From TK10-74A sp965263065 (GTDB taxonomy: Bacteria; Chloroflexota; Dehalococcoidia; Bin125), in the NCBI GenBank assembly GCA_965263065.1, contig CBDHGH010000003.1:1550001-1614000 (forward strand): a stretch of 64,000 bases of DNA. The letters are read 5' to 3'. The notes under the pieces are model-generated. The model was not told the origin of the DNA. It saw only the letters and a program-made list of their open reading frames with translations, and searched no databases. Shown here piece after piece: positions 36,185-43,909 of this stretch. The first letter of the stretch is position 1. The number at the start of each line of letters is the position of its first letter. A program made the translations under genes and the position numbers.

Positions 36185-37237
36185 TCAGTCCAGCGGCGTC
36201 GTCACGGGGCGCGTCATGTCCCCGAACGACGGCATCCACGACGAGTGCTTGCCCGGTCCCCCCGCCACGATGATGTGGATCGACTCGGGCGCGTCCGCGA
36301 TCGGCAGCGGCTGTCCCGGATCGATCGCCTGCCGGCGCAGCGAGACCAGATCGAGGAACTCCGGCGAGAGACGATCGCTTGGATAGCGCGCCTGTGCGTA
36401 GAGGTACGCCTGCACCTGCCCCCGCGTCCAGCCCTCCCCCGCGACCGTAGCGGCGTGCTCCGGCCCGAACGCCAGCAGCGGCTCCCCTCCCAGCCAGAGG
36501 TTGTTGCTCCCCGCCTGCCCCATGGCCCCCGCGACCGTCCGCAGCACCCCCTCCGCCGTGTTCGACGCGTGGTCCTGGATGTTGTGCGGCGCCTCCGCCG
36601 CGAACACCGTCACCGCGCTGTCGCCGGCGCGCAGCCCGCGCGTCGTGTGGAACGGCGGCCAGGGGCTGGCGTCCTCCCGCTCCGTGGCGCAGAAGGCCAG
36701 CTTGGCGGGCGTGCCCTGCGTCGCGCGATCCCCCCGCCCCGGCGTCGCGCCTGCGACGTTCAGCAGCACCAGCCGCACCGCGCGTCCGATGGCCACGTTG
36801 GCCGGATGGGCGGGCCCGAAACAGCCCGCGCCGCCGTGCAGGCCGGCCGCCCGCGCCGCCGGTCCGCTGCCCAGCACGAACACCCCGCAGGGATGGGTCG
36901 TCGCGTTCACGCCGGGCAGGTTGAAGGCGGGGTCGGCCAGCCCGGCGATCGCCGCCACGACGATCGGCAACTGCGCCGGCCGACAGCCCGCCATCACGGC
37001 GTTCACCGCGATCGCGTGCACCGTCGCCTCGCCCTGCCGCGGCGACAGCACCCCCACGACCGACAGCGGCTCCTGCGGCACGCCCGCCATCATCGCCTCC
37101 ACCCGCGCCTCCGTGGGAGGGATCAGCGGCAGCCCGTCCGACCAGCCGCGCCGCTGCGCCTCCAATGAGAACGCCGCGACGTCCTCCGGCAGATCCACCT
37201 GCCCGGCGAGGCGGCCAAGCTCCGCCGGCGGTGTCAC
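36185..37237 (-). CDS. Conserved uncharacterised partner of UGSC selenoprotein
   Basis: A 350-residue protein with no assigned reaction. It has conserved-looking blocks 'RGWSDGLPLIPPTEARVEAMMAG', 'GEATVHAIAVNAVMAGCRPAQLP', 'FNLPGVNATTHPCGVFVLG', 'GGAGCFGPAHPANVAIGRAVRLVLLNVAG' and 'FCATEREDASPWPPFH', which I remember as a widespread hypothetical family in Chloroflexi and Proteobacteria. No membrane segments. Several cysteines sit in conserved blocks (AGCRPAQ, HPCG, GCFGP, FCATE). The GTG start overlaps the selenoprotein's terminal stop by 4 bases (GTGA), so it is translationally coupled to it and probably acts in the same thiol/selenol redox reaction. Confidence 0.8.
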   Translation of the reverse strand: MTPPAELGRLAGQVDLPEDVAAFSLEAQRRGWSDGLPLIPPTEARVEAMMAGVPQEPLSVVGVLSPRQGEATVHAIAVNAVMAGCRPAQLPIVVAAIAGLADPAFNLPGVNATTHPCGVFVLGSGPAARAAGLHGGAGCFGPAHPANVAIGRAVRLVLLNVAGATPGRGDRATQGTPAKLAFCATEREDASPWPPFHTTRGLRAGDSAVTVFAAEAPHNIQDHASNTAEGVLRTVAGAMGQAGSNNLWLGGEPLLAFGPEHAATVAGEGWTRGQVQAYLYAQARYPSDRLSPEFLDLVSLRRQAIDPGQPLPIADAPESIHIIVAGGPGKHSSWMPSFGDMTRPVTTPLD

Positions 37238-37767
37238 CCGCCGGCCAGCAGCGCGCGGTGCAGCGCGTCGACCGCGACGGCCGCCTTGGCCTGCATGGCC
37301 GCGGGCTTCAGCCCGCCCAAGGGGTGCGGCACGATGACCCGCGACAGCCCCGCCAGGCCCCGCTGCTCCGCCTCTAGCTGCAGGAGCCCCGCGAACTCAT
37401 CGGTGCCGACGGTCACCGTGGGGATGCCCTGCTGCTCGAACATGATCGCGGCGTGGACACTCCACGTCGTGCAGGAGCCTCAATCGCTCGAGCCGACCAA
37501 GACGAAGTCGGCGTGCTCCCGCAGGTGCTCGAACGTCCGCCGCGACGGCGGCCCCGACACCGGCTTGCTGCCCACGGCGAGCGCACCCAGCGCCGCACGT
37601 CCCCGCAGCCCCTCCACCATCGCCTCCATCACCACGCGGGCGTTCGGCTTGCCGTTCTCCAGGATGCCCGGCCGCAGCCCGTCGAGCGCCGCCGGGCGCG
37701 CGGCCGCCTCCACCTCTGCGACGCGGACGTGTCCGCTGGGATCGAATACGCGGACGGTAGCGGCCAT
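37234..37767 (-). CDS. UGSC-family selenoprotein (TGA codes for Sec96)
   Basis: A 177-residue protein read through one in-frame TGA (37480-37482). From ATG 37767 (AGGAGG five bases upstream) 95 codons lead to ...FVLVGSSD, then TGA, then Gly-Ser-Cys: Sec96-Gly-Ser-Cys99, the defining motif of the UGSC (seleno)protein family. The frame continues TTWSVHAAIMFEQQGIPTV and the family-like VIVPHPLGGL to a terminal TGA at 37234. A hairpin with a GUG loop begins 13 bases after the codon, as a bacterial SECIS should. The U-x-x-C pair implies a selenenylsulfide redox centre; the substrate is unknown. An annotation pipeline without recoding would split it into a 95-codon and a 69-codon frame. Requires SelA, SelB and SelC, which are not in the window. 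Confidence 0.9.
37452..37482 (-). promoter_or_regulatory. Sec codon and bacterial SECIS-like hairpin
   Basis: Minus strand: TGA at 37482-37480, 13 bases, then CGTGGA-GTG-TCCACG (37466-37452), a perfect 6-bp stem with a GUG apical loop, extended below by two further pairs after one mismatch. Distance from TGA to the loop G is about 20 bases, within the range known for bacterial SECIS elements, and the loop begins with the G-U expected for SelB binding. Confidence 0.8.
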
Positions 37768-38123
37768 AGCGGCCTCCTCTCGCGACCGGGGCGGGGTCCG
37801 TTCGGCGTAGTATGGCACGCGCCGCGAGGGCCGTGGCGCGATCGTCGCGGGCGGCGGGTCTTGGCCGACGCCGGCGCATGGGCACACCGTCGTGAGCAGG
37901 CAGACGCAGGCATCCTTCTACGCCGGCTGTGTCGTCCTCCGGTGGTCGACCGTCGCGTCGGCGTTCAAGCTGTCGTTGCGCTCCGTCGAGGCGCCGCACA
38001 TGCTGCTCTACGCGGTCGCGGGGGAGAGCGGCATCGCGATCGCGGCGGTCCTGTTCGACGACTGCGGGGGATCGGCCGTCGCTCGCCCTGCGAGGCGTGG
38101 GCTCGCGACGGCGCCGACCGCCG
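37768..38123. other. 356-base intergenic region
   Basis: Holds the promoter side of the selenoprotein operon (a -10-like CATACT on the minus strand at 37809-37814; no good -35) and, at its right end, a remnant of a glycosidase-like gene. No complete gene seen. Confidence 0.5.
38003..38064 (+). pseudogene. 3' remnant of the beta-propeller glycosidase-like gene
   Basis: The first 45 or so bases, encoding LLYAVAGESGIAIA, are identical to 41999-42044 of the intact gene; then three changes follow (Glu to Ala, Phe to Leu, and the TGA stop to TGC). Nothing upstream of about 37985 resembles the gene. It is a stranded 3' end on the same strand as the intact copy. Confidence 0.85.
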
Positions 38124-39293
38124 CTAGTCGATGACGATCTCGTCGACCTGGTACCCCCGCAGGTGCTCCCAGTCCCATTCCACGCCCAGCCCCGGGCCCT
38201 GCGGCACATCCATGCATCCCTCCGAGTCGATGGCGTCGAGCAGGTCGGCGTAGCCGCTCAGATTGGGCCGGACGAAGCCGTAGACCTTCGGGTGCACCAG
38301 CGTGAGCTCGTAGAAGTTGGAGTTGCGCATGGCCGCCATGCAGTGGCGATGCGCGGGTCCGGCCCCGTGGATCTCCACGTCCGCGCCCATCCCCTCGGCC
38401 GCGTGGGCGATCTTCATCACGCCCGTGATGCCACCGTCGAGGTCCGGATCGGCGCGCCAGAAGTCGGTCGCGTCGGCGATGCCCATGTCGGTGTGGGCCT
38501 CCACCAAGTGCAGGTGCTCGCCCTGCAGCAGGGGCGTGCGCAGGGCGGCGCGCAGCCGGCGATGCGCGGCGAAGGAGACGCCGCCGTCCTTGAGCGGGTC
38601 CTCGTACCAGAAGTAGCCGGCGTCATCGAGCGCGCGACCCACCCGCAGTGCGTCCCCGTAGGTGTCGTAGGCGCAGCACGGGTCCAGCATCAGCGCCATC
38701 GAATCGCCCACCCGATCCCGGACGGCCTGCACCGTCTCGATCTCGCGCTGGATCACGGGGTCACCCCAGGAGTGGATTTTGAAGGCGCGGTAGCCCATCT
38801 CCCGGCACTGCGCGGCGAAGTCGGCGTAGCCCTGGGGTGAACTGAGTCCGTCGGGCTGGCGGTCGGCGTGGAAGGTGCTGGCGTAGACCGGCAGCTTCGT
38901 GCGGTAGCCGCCCAGCAGGCGGTAGATGGGCGCCTGATGGAGCTTGCCGGCCAAGTCCCAGAGAGCGATGTCGATCGGCCCGATGCCGATCCGGTCGTGC
39001 TTGCGCAGGATGTATTTGGCCTGGTTGTAGAAGAGTTCGCGCTGCAGCGCGTCCTTCCCGATCAAGAAGGGCGCGAAGATGCGGATCTGCTCCAGGGCGC
39101 CGGGGGCGGCGCTGAGGTAGTCGCCCGTGACGCCGGTGTCCGACACGATGCGGACGCCCAACATCGGCTGCTGCACGACGCTGCCGGGCTCGTAGAATGC
39201 CCCCGCAGCGAAGCCCAGATCGACGGTCAGGTCTTGGCGGGGGTAGCGGTACACCGCGATGCGGATCTGCCTGATCGTCGGCGATAGCGCCAT
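38124..39293 (-). CDS. Enolase-superfamily (mandelate racemase/MLE) enzyme
   Basis: A 389-residue enolase-superfamily protein. Capping domain at 1-125; barrel with AFKIHSWG (Lys-x-His), metal ligands in MLDPCCAYD (Asp), YEDPL (Glu-Asp) and QGEHLH (Glu), and late EIHGAGP. The KxH pattern and D-E-E metal set point to an acid-sugar racemase or dehydratase; the specific substrate is not readable. Start ATG 39293 with GGAGG six bases upstream; the frame is open 48 codons further but that part covers a gene remnant on the other strand. It is flanked on both sides by remnants of the glycosidase-like gene, so this locus has been rearranged. Confidence 0.92.
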   Translation of the reverse strand: MALSPTIRQIRIAVYRYPRQDLTVDLGFAAGAFYEPGSVVQQPMLGVRIVSDTGVTGDYLSAAPGALEQIRIFAPFLIGKDALQRELFYNQAKYILRKHDRIGIGPIDIALWDLAGKLHQAPIYRLLGGYRTKLPVYASTFHADRQPDGLSSPQGYADFAAQCREMGYRAFKIHSWGDPVIQREIETVQAVRDRVGDSMALMLDPCCAYDTYGDALRVGRALDDAGYFWYEDPLKDGGVSFAAHRRLRAALRTPLLQGEHLHLVEAHTDMGIADATDFWRADPDLDGGITGVMKIAHAAEGMGADVEIHGAGPAHRHCMAAMRNSNFYELTLVHPKVYGFVRPNLSGYADLLDAIDSEGCMDVPQGPGLGVEWDWEHLRGYQVDEIVID

Positions 39294-39370
39294 GCCCTGC
39301 CTCCGGCTTGCTGTCGGCGGGAGTCCAGGGTAGGCGATGCCCGTGGGGGCGTCGACGGTCGGGCGGCCGG

Positions 39371-39419
39371 AGATTCCCACCCGGATGAGGAGATCCCCGT
39401 GACGCGCGTGCAGCGAGCG
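39371..39419 (+). pseudogene. 5' remnant of the beta-propeller glycosidase-like gene
   Basis: GGAGATTCCCACCCGG... followed by CCCCGTGACGCGCGTGCAGCGA copies the upstream region, ribosome site and first six codons (GTG ACG CGC GTG CAG CGA) of the intact gene at 41090; 21 bases around the start are identical. Similarity stops at codon 7. Confidence 0.75.
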
Positions 39420-39516
39420 GCGGATCAGGCGCGCCAAGAAGTCACGTTCGTTCAGGCCGTGCCCACGCTGGAACGGCGGCTGACTCGGCGGCTGGCGGTG
39501 TCGTCGCGCTGGGGCG

Positions 39517-40923
39517 CTAGGATCGGCGGCCGCTGATGGTCACGGCGCCGAGGCCGGTGGCTTCGGCCATGTCGAGGCGGACCTCGTCGCCGTGGAAGCT
39601 CAGGGAGATGCGCCAGCGGTTGATGCTGCCGATCTCGTCCCAATCGAGCGTGAAGACATCGCCGGCCTGCCAGCCGCCGCGGCAGGCGGCGGGGAGCCCC
39701 ACCCGCCCCGTCGCGCTGCTCCGCGGGACGTTGTCCAGGCCGATGCGCAACTCCGTCGGCGCGCCGGAGCCGAGCAGCCGCAGTCGCGCTTCGGCGCCGC
39801 CCGCGAGCGACAGCGAGAAGGCGCGCAGCCCGAAGGGGTTGGCGTCGAGGCGATACTCGTGCCCGTCGACGCGACGGGCGAGGGCGGGGATCGAAGGGAG
39901 TGGGCGAGGATCGTCGCGGGGCTGGCGCGCCTCCTGCGTCACCTCCCGCAGTCGCCCGGCGCCGGCCGGGTTGGCGGGCAAAGCGGCGTCCGAGCGCAGC
40001 GCGGGGAGCAGGAGCGAATCGATGAGCTCGTCCCGGACGGCCCCCTGCTCGGGGCTGAGTCCGGCCGTGAGCACGGCGACAGCCTCGAGCGCGGGGGCGA
40101 CGATGATCTGCTGGCCGCCGCGTCCGTTGGCGGCGTAGACGTCGGGCGACGCCAGCCACCAGCCGTAGCCATAGCCGAAGTGCCCGGGCGGGGCGGCGTG
40201 CTTGCGGGTCGCGGCGCCGACCCATTCGCGGGAGACGATCTGCCGGCCGTCGTAGCGCCCCTTCTGCAGGAAGAGCATGCCGATCTTCGCCATGTCGCGG
40301 GGCGTGAGGTGCAGGTCGCCCCAGCCGGTCGTGACGCCCTGGGGGCTGGGAGGCCACACGACGTCCTCGATGCCGAGCGGGCCGAAGAGGTGCTCACGCG
40401 CGAAGTCGAGCGCTGTGCGGCCGGTGGCCTGCTGCAGGATGACGGAAAGCAGGTAGGAGGCCGGGCTGCAGTACTCGAAGCGGGCGCCCGGGTTCTCGAT
40501 CATCGGTAGGTCCAGCACGAACTGCGCCCAGTCGTCGCTGCGCCGCATCTCCTGCAGCGTGATCTCGCCGGGGTCGGCGTAGCAGGCGAGCCCCGTCGAC
40601 ATGGTGAGCAGGTGGGCGAGCGTCAGCGCGCGCTTGCGATCGTCCACGTTGGCAACCGGGCGGCCGGGCAGGAGGTCGAGCACGGGCTGATCGACGCCCG
40701 CGATGGCGCCCTGGTCGATGGCGATGCCGATCAGCGTCGACGTCACGCTCTTCGTGCAGGAGGCGAGGTCGTGCAGGCCGCCGGTGAAGGGGTGGAAGGT
40801 GATGTCGGCTGCGACGCGGCCGTGCCGCAGCACGAGCAGGCTGTGGATCGGGAGTTCGATCTCGAGGATGCGCCGGCACAGCGTCGCGAGTCGATCCGAG
40901 TCCACCCCGATCGACTCGGGCAC
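39517..40923 (-). CDS. Serine hydrolase, class C beta-lactamase family
   Basis: A 468-residue protein with the SxxK motif in LASCTKSV (Ser-Cys-Thr-Lys), the tyrosine motif Y-C-S in ARFEYCSPASYLL and a Gly-rich third motif in NGRGGQQI. The last 110 residues form an extra beta-rich domain (EYRLDANPFGLRAFSL...). No signal peptide is visible. Probably an esterase or peptidase-like hydrolase. The start is doubtful: GTG 40923 has no ribosome site, while a good GAGAGGAG lies upstream next to an ATG (40976) that is one base out of frame. The in-frame upstream sequence ALTTPADPESGHPWPVAVPE looks like real protein, so the annotated start is a minimum. Confidence 0.85.
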   Translation of the reverse strand: MPESIGVDSDRLATLCRRILEIELPIHSLLVLRHGRVAADITFHPFTGGLHDLASCTKSVTSTLIGIAIDQGAIAGVDQPVLDLLPGRPVANVDDRKRALTLAHLLTMSTGLACYADPGEITLQEMRRSDDWAQFVLDLPMIENPGARFEYCSPASYLLSVILQQATGRTALDFAREHLFGPLGIEDVVWPPSPQGVTTGWGDLHLTPRDMAKIGMLFLQKGRYDGRQIVSREWVGAATRKHAAPPGHFGYGYGWWLASPDVYAANGRGGQQIIVAPALEAVAVLTAGLSPEQGAVRDELIDSLLLPALRSDAALPANPAGAGRLREVTQEARQPRDDPRPLPSIPALARRVDGHEYRLDANPFGLRAFSLSLAGGAEARLRLLGSGAPTELRIGLDNVPRSSATGRVGLPAACRGGWQAGDVFTLDWDEIGSINRWRISLSFHGDEVRLDMAEATGLGAVTISGRRS

Positions 40924-41089
40924 GGCGACGGGCCAGGGATGGCCGGACTCGGGGTCGGCGGGGGTGGTCAGGGCATCTCTCCTCTCGGGTCGCGGGCAGG
41001 GCGGGGCAGGCCGATACTAGACCAGCGGACCCCGGAGCGGGTCGCGCCCGGCCGCGGCCGGAGATCCGCACTCGGCCGAGGAGGCCCCC

Positions 41090-42061
41090 GTGACGCGCGT
41101 GCAGCGACTGCTCGACCACCCGATCATCGGCCCGGAGCTGGACCCGAGCATCGGCCGGAACATCCAGGGGCCCTCGTTGATCCGGGCGCCGGAGTGGATC
41201 AACGAGCCGCTGGGGCGGTACTACCTGTACTTCGCCGATCACAAGGGGACGTACATCCGCCTGGCCTACGCCGACGACCTGCTGGGTCCGTGGCGGGTGC
41301 ACGTCCCCGGCAGCCTGCAGCTGGCGGAGTCGCGCTTCCCGACGCAGCCGCTCGCTCTCTCCGCCGCGCAGCGGGCCGACGTTGAGGCGCGACACGCCGC
41401 GCGCGGGGTGCGGATCTCGCACGACCCGGTGACCGAGGCCACGACGCCGCACATCGCGTCGCCGGACGTGCACGTCGACGAAGCGCGGCGCCGGGTGCGG
41501 ATGTACTACCACGGGCTGGCGGGCGTCGCGGAGCAGGTGATGCGGGTGGCGCAGTCGTCCGACGGGGTGCGCTTCGTCGCCAGCGACGAGGTGCTGTCGC
41601 GGACCTACCTGCGCGCGTTCGTCTGGGACGGGTGGACGTACGGCCTCGCGATGCCGGGGCAGCTCTATCGCTCGCGCGACGGCCTGACCGGCTTCGAGGC
41701 CGGGCCGTTGCTGTTCAACCCGCACATGCGGCACGCCGGGCTGTGCCTGCGCGACGGCACGCTGCACGTGTTCTGGACGCAGGTGGGCGAGGCGCCGGAG
41801 CGCATCCTGCTGAGCACGATCGACCTGCGGCCGGACTGGCACGACTGGCGGGAATCGGCCGCGGTGGAGGTGTTGCGGCCGGAGCGGCCGTGGGAGGGCG
41901 CCGGTGCGCCGCTCGAGCCGTCGGTGCGGAGCACGGCGTACGGGCAGGTGAACCAGCTGCGCGACCCCGCAGTCTACGTCGAGGACGGGCGCACGTACCT
42001 GCTCTACGCGGTCGCGGGGGAGAGCGGCATCGCGATCGCGGAGGTCTTCTTCGACGACTGA
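41090..42061 (+). CDS. Five-bladed beta-propeller glycosidase-like protein
   Basis: A 323-residue protein with repeated beta-blade phrases: 'PSLIRAPEWINEPLGRYYLYFADHKGTYIRLAYADDLLGPW', 'ASPDVHVDEARRRVRMYYHG', 'YRSRDGLTGFEAGP', 'LRDGTLHVFWTQVGEAPERI' and 'DPAVYVEDGRTYLLYAVAGE', typical of the GH43/GH32/GH130-like propeller fold. Acidic residues in these blades could be catalytic, but I cannot assign a family. No signal peptide, so probably cytoplasmic. Start GTG with GAGGAGG eight bases upstream. Two remnants of this gene occur at 38003-38064 and 39371-39419. Confidence 0.8.
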   Translation: MTRVQRLLDHPIIGPELDPSIGRNIQGPSLIRAPEWINEPLGRYYLYFADHKGTYIRLAYADDLLGPWRVHVPGSLQLAESRFPTQPLALSAAQRADVEARHAARGVRISHDPVTEATTPHIASPDVHVDEARRRVRMYYHGLAGVAEQVMRVAQSSDGVRFVASDEVLSRTYLRAFVWDGWTYGLAMPGQLYRSRDGLTGFEAGPLLFNPHMRHAGLCLRDGTLHVFWTQVGEAPERILLSTIDLRPDWHDWRESAAVEVLRPERPWEGAGAPLEPSVRSTAYGQVNQLRDPAVYVEDGRTYLLYAVAGESGIAIAEVFFDD

Positions 42062-42071
42062 GGGCGGCGGG

Positions 42072-43709
42072 CTACTCGGGCGGGCGCGCCGGCTGGGCGT
42101 CGGGGTGGTCGGCCATCTCGCGCATGAGTTCGGCGCGGGTGCGGGCGCGGACGGAGGGGAGGAAGGCGGCGATGACGAGGGCGATCGCCATGACGCCGGC
42201 CCCGATCAGGAACAGCTCGGTGAGGGTGCCGGCGAGGGCCCCGCGCGCGGTCTCGATCACGGCGTCGGCGGCGCCGGGGGCGGTCGCCTCGACGGATGCG
42301 CGGAAGCGATCGAGTGCCTCCGGGTCGAGCAGCGTCTGGGGCCGTTGCTTGAGCGTCTCGTAGCCGTCGGGGAAGGCGCGGCTGAGTTCACGGCTGAAGC
42401 CGCTGGCCATCAGCGATCCGAAGATCGCGACGCTCACCGATCCCCCGATCTGGCGGAAGAACTGCGTGGAGGCCGTGCCGACGCCGAGCAGCCGGTGCGG
42501 CAGGGCGTTCTGGATCGCGAGCCCGTAGAGCGGCAGCCCGACGCCGACCCCCAACCCTATGACCACCATGAAGCCGCGCGTGAGCAGGCGGGAGGAATCG
42601 ACCTCGAGGGTGGAGAGCAGCACCGGCCCCACGACCATCAGCGTGCCGCCGGACAGCGCCAGCGGGCGCAGCCCCACCCCGCGGGAGAGCAACTGCCCCG
42701 TGACCACCGAGCCGACAACGATGCCGACCATCATGGGCATCGTGACGGTGCCGGAGTTCGTCGCCGAGACTCCCTGCGCGCCCTGTAGGAAGAGAGGCAT
42801 GAACTGGATCGCGCCGTACATCGCGAAGCCCATGGTGATCGTGACGAGCGAGGAGACGAAGAAGACGCGGTTGCGGAACAGCGCCAGCGGGAGGACGGCC
42901 CAGTCGCCGGCGCGCCGTTCGGCCCAGACGAAGAGGCCGATGAACGCCGCCGCCAGGAGGAAGCAGAGCACGATGCGCGGGTCGGTCCAGGCGTACTGGT
43001 TGCCGGCCCAGGAGAAGCCGAGCAGCAGCGGTATGCCCGCCGCGATCACGGCCGCGCCCCCCAGGTAGTCGATGGGCGCCTTGCGGGGACTGCGGAACCA
43101 GGGCATCCAGATCGCGACCACCGGCAGCGCGACGATCGCCACGGGCACGTTGATGTAGAACACCCAGCGCCAACTCAGCTCATCGGTGAGGGCGCCGCCG
43201 ACCAGCGGTCCGATCACGCTGGCCAGCGCGAAGGTGGCGCTGACCGCGCCGACCCAGCGACCGCGCTCGGCGGGCGAGAAGAGGTCGCCCAGCGTCGCGA
43301 AGACGTTGGCCATGATGAAGCCCGCGCCCAGCCCCTGGATCATGCGGAAGCCGATCAGCGCGGTCATGGTCTCGGACAGCCCTGCCAGCACCGAGCCGGT
43401 CAGGAAGATCGCGACGCCGGCGAGCATGAACGGCTTGCGGCCGTAGACGTCGGACAGTTTGCCGACGACGGGCAGGATCACCGTCGAGGCGAGGAGATAG
43501 GAGGTGATCGGCCAGGCGAAGAGGTCGAGCCCGCCGAGGTCGGAGACGACGCGCGGCATCGCCACGGACATGATCGTCGAGTCGAGCGCCGCCAGGAACA
43601 TCGACAGCATGATCGCGACGACGATGAGCACCTTCTGCCGGTGCGGGAGGAAGAGGCCGGGCGGCAGGTCGGGCGGCGCCCCGGCCGGGGGGCCGGATTC
43701 GTCGGCCAT
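42072..43709 (-). CDS. MFS drug/proton antiporter, DHA2 (EmrB/QacA) family
   Basis: A 545-residue, 14-helix major facilitator. Family motifs: LDSTIMSVAMPRVVSDLGG in helix 1, GKLSDVYGRKPFML (motif A), 'GFRMIQGLGAGFIMANVFATLGDLFSPAERGRWVG', and LVGGALTDELSWRWVFYINVPVAI (motif C region). It exports hydrophobic drugs or metabolites using the proton gradient. Start ATG 43709 with GAGG five bases upstream. It is divergent from the tryptophan-halogenase-like gene, 200 bases away, so export of a halogenated product is an attractive but unproven idea. Confidence 0.94.
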   Translation of the reverse strand: MADESGPPAGAPPDLPPGLFLPHRQKVLIVVAIMLSMFLAALDSTIMSVAMPRVVSDLGGLDLFAWPITSYLLASTVILPVVGKLSDVYGRKPFMLAGVAIFLTGSVLAGLSETMTALIGFRMIQGLGAGFIMANVFATLGDLFSPAERGRWVGAVSATFALASVIGPLVGGALTDELSWRWVFYINVPVAIVALPVVAIWMPWFRSPRKAPIDYLGGAAVIAAGIPLLLGFSWAGNQYAWTDPRIVLCFLLAAAFIGLFVWAERRAGDWAVLPLALFRNRVFFVSSLVTITMGFAMYGAIQFMPLFLQGAQGVSATNSGTVTMPMMVGIVVGSVVTGQLLSRGVGLRPLALSGGTLMVVGPVLLSTLEVDSSRLLTRGFMVVIGLGVGVGLPLYGLAIQNALPHRLLGVGTASTQFFRQIGGSVSVAIFGSLMASGFSRELSRAFPDGYETLKQRPQTLLDPEALDRFRASVEATAPGAADAVIETARGALAGTLTELFLIGAGVMAIALVIAAFLPSVRARTRAELMREMADHPDAQPARPPE

Positions 43710-43852
43710 GGTCACCTCGCCCGTCCCAATGTCGCGCCTCGCAGACGGCCAGTGCGTCGCTCGCCAGTGTGTCACCTCCGCGGGCCAGTCGCCTCAGGGG
43801 CCAGTCGCGCAGGACGCGCTCCGGGCGCCGGGGTAAAGTATTCTTGCCTCCG

Positions 43853-43878
43853 GCCTCCGGCCGACGGCGGCCGGAGGC
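43853..43878 (+). other. Perfect 10-bp stem-loop in 5' leader of halogenase-like gene
   Basis: GCCTCCGGCC (43853-43862), 6-base loop, GGCCGGAGGC (43869-43878). It lies between a -10-like TATTCT (43839-43844) and the ribosome site GGGAGG of the gene starting at 43910, so it would sit in the untranslated leader. Confidence 0.5.
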
Positions 43879-43909
43879 ATCGCGGAGGACGGCGGCGAGG
43901 GAGGCACAG

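Noticed and set aside
40968..40976. ATG-CCC-TGA before the serine hydrolase as another selenocysteine codon
   Set aside because: The frame after this TGA is not the gene's frame, and no U-x-x-C motif follows; a base deletion explains it better.
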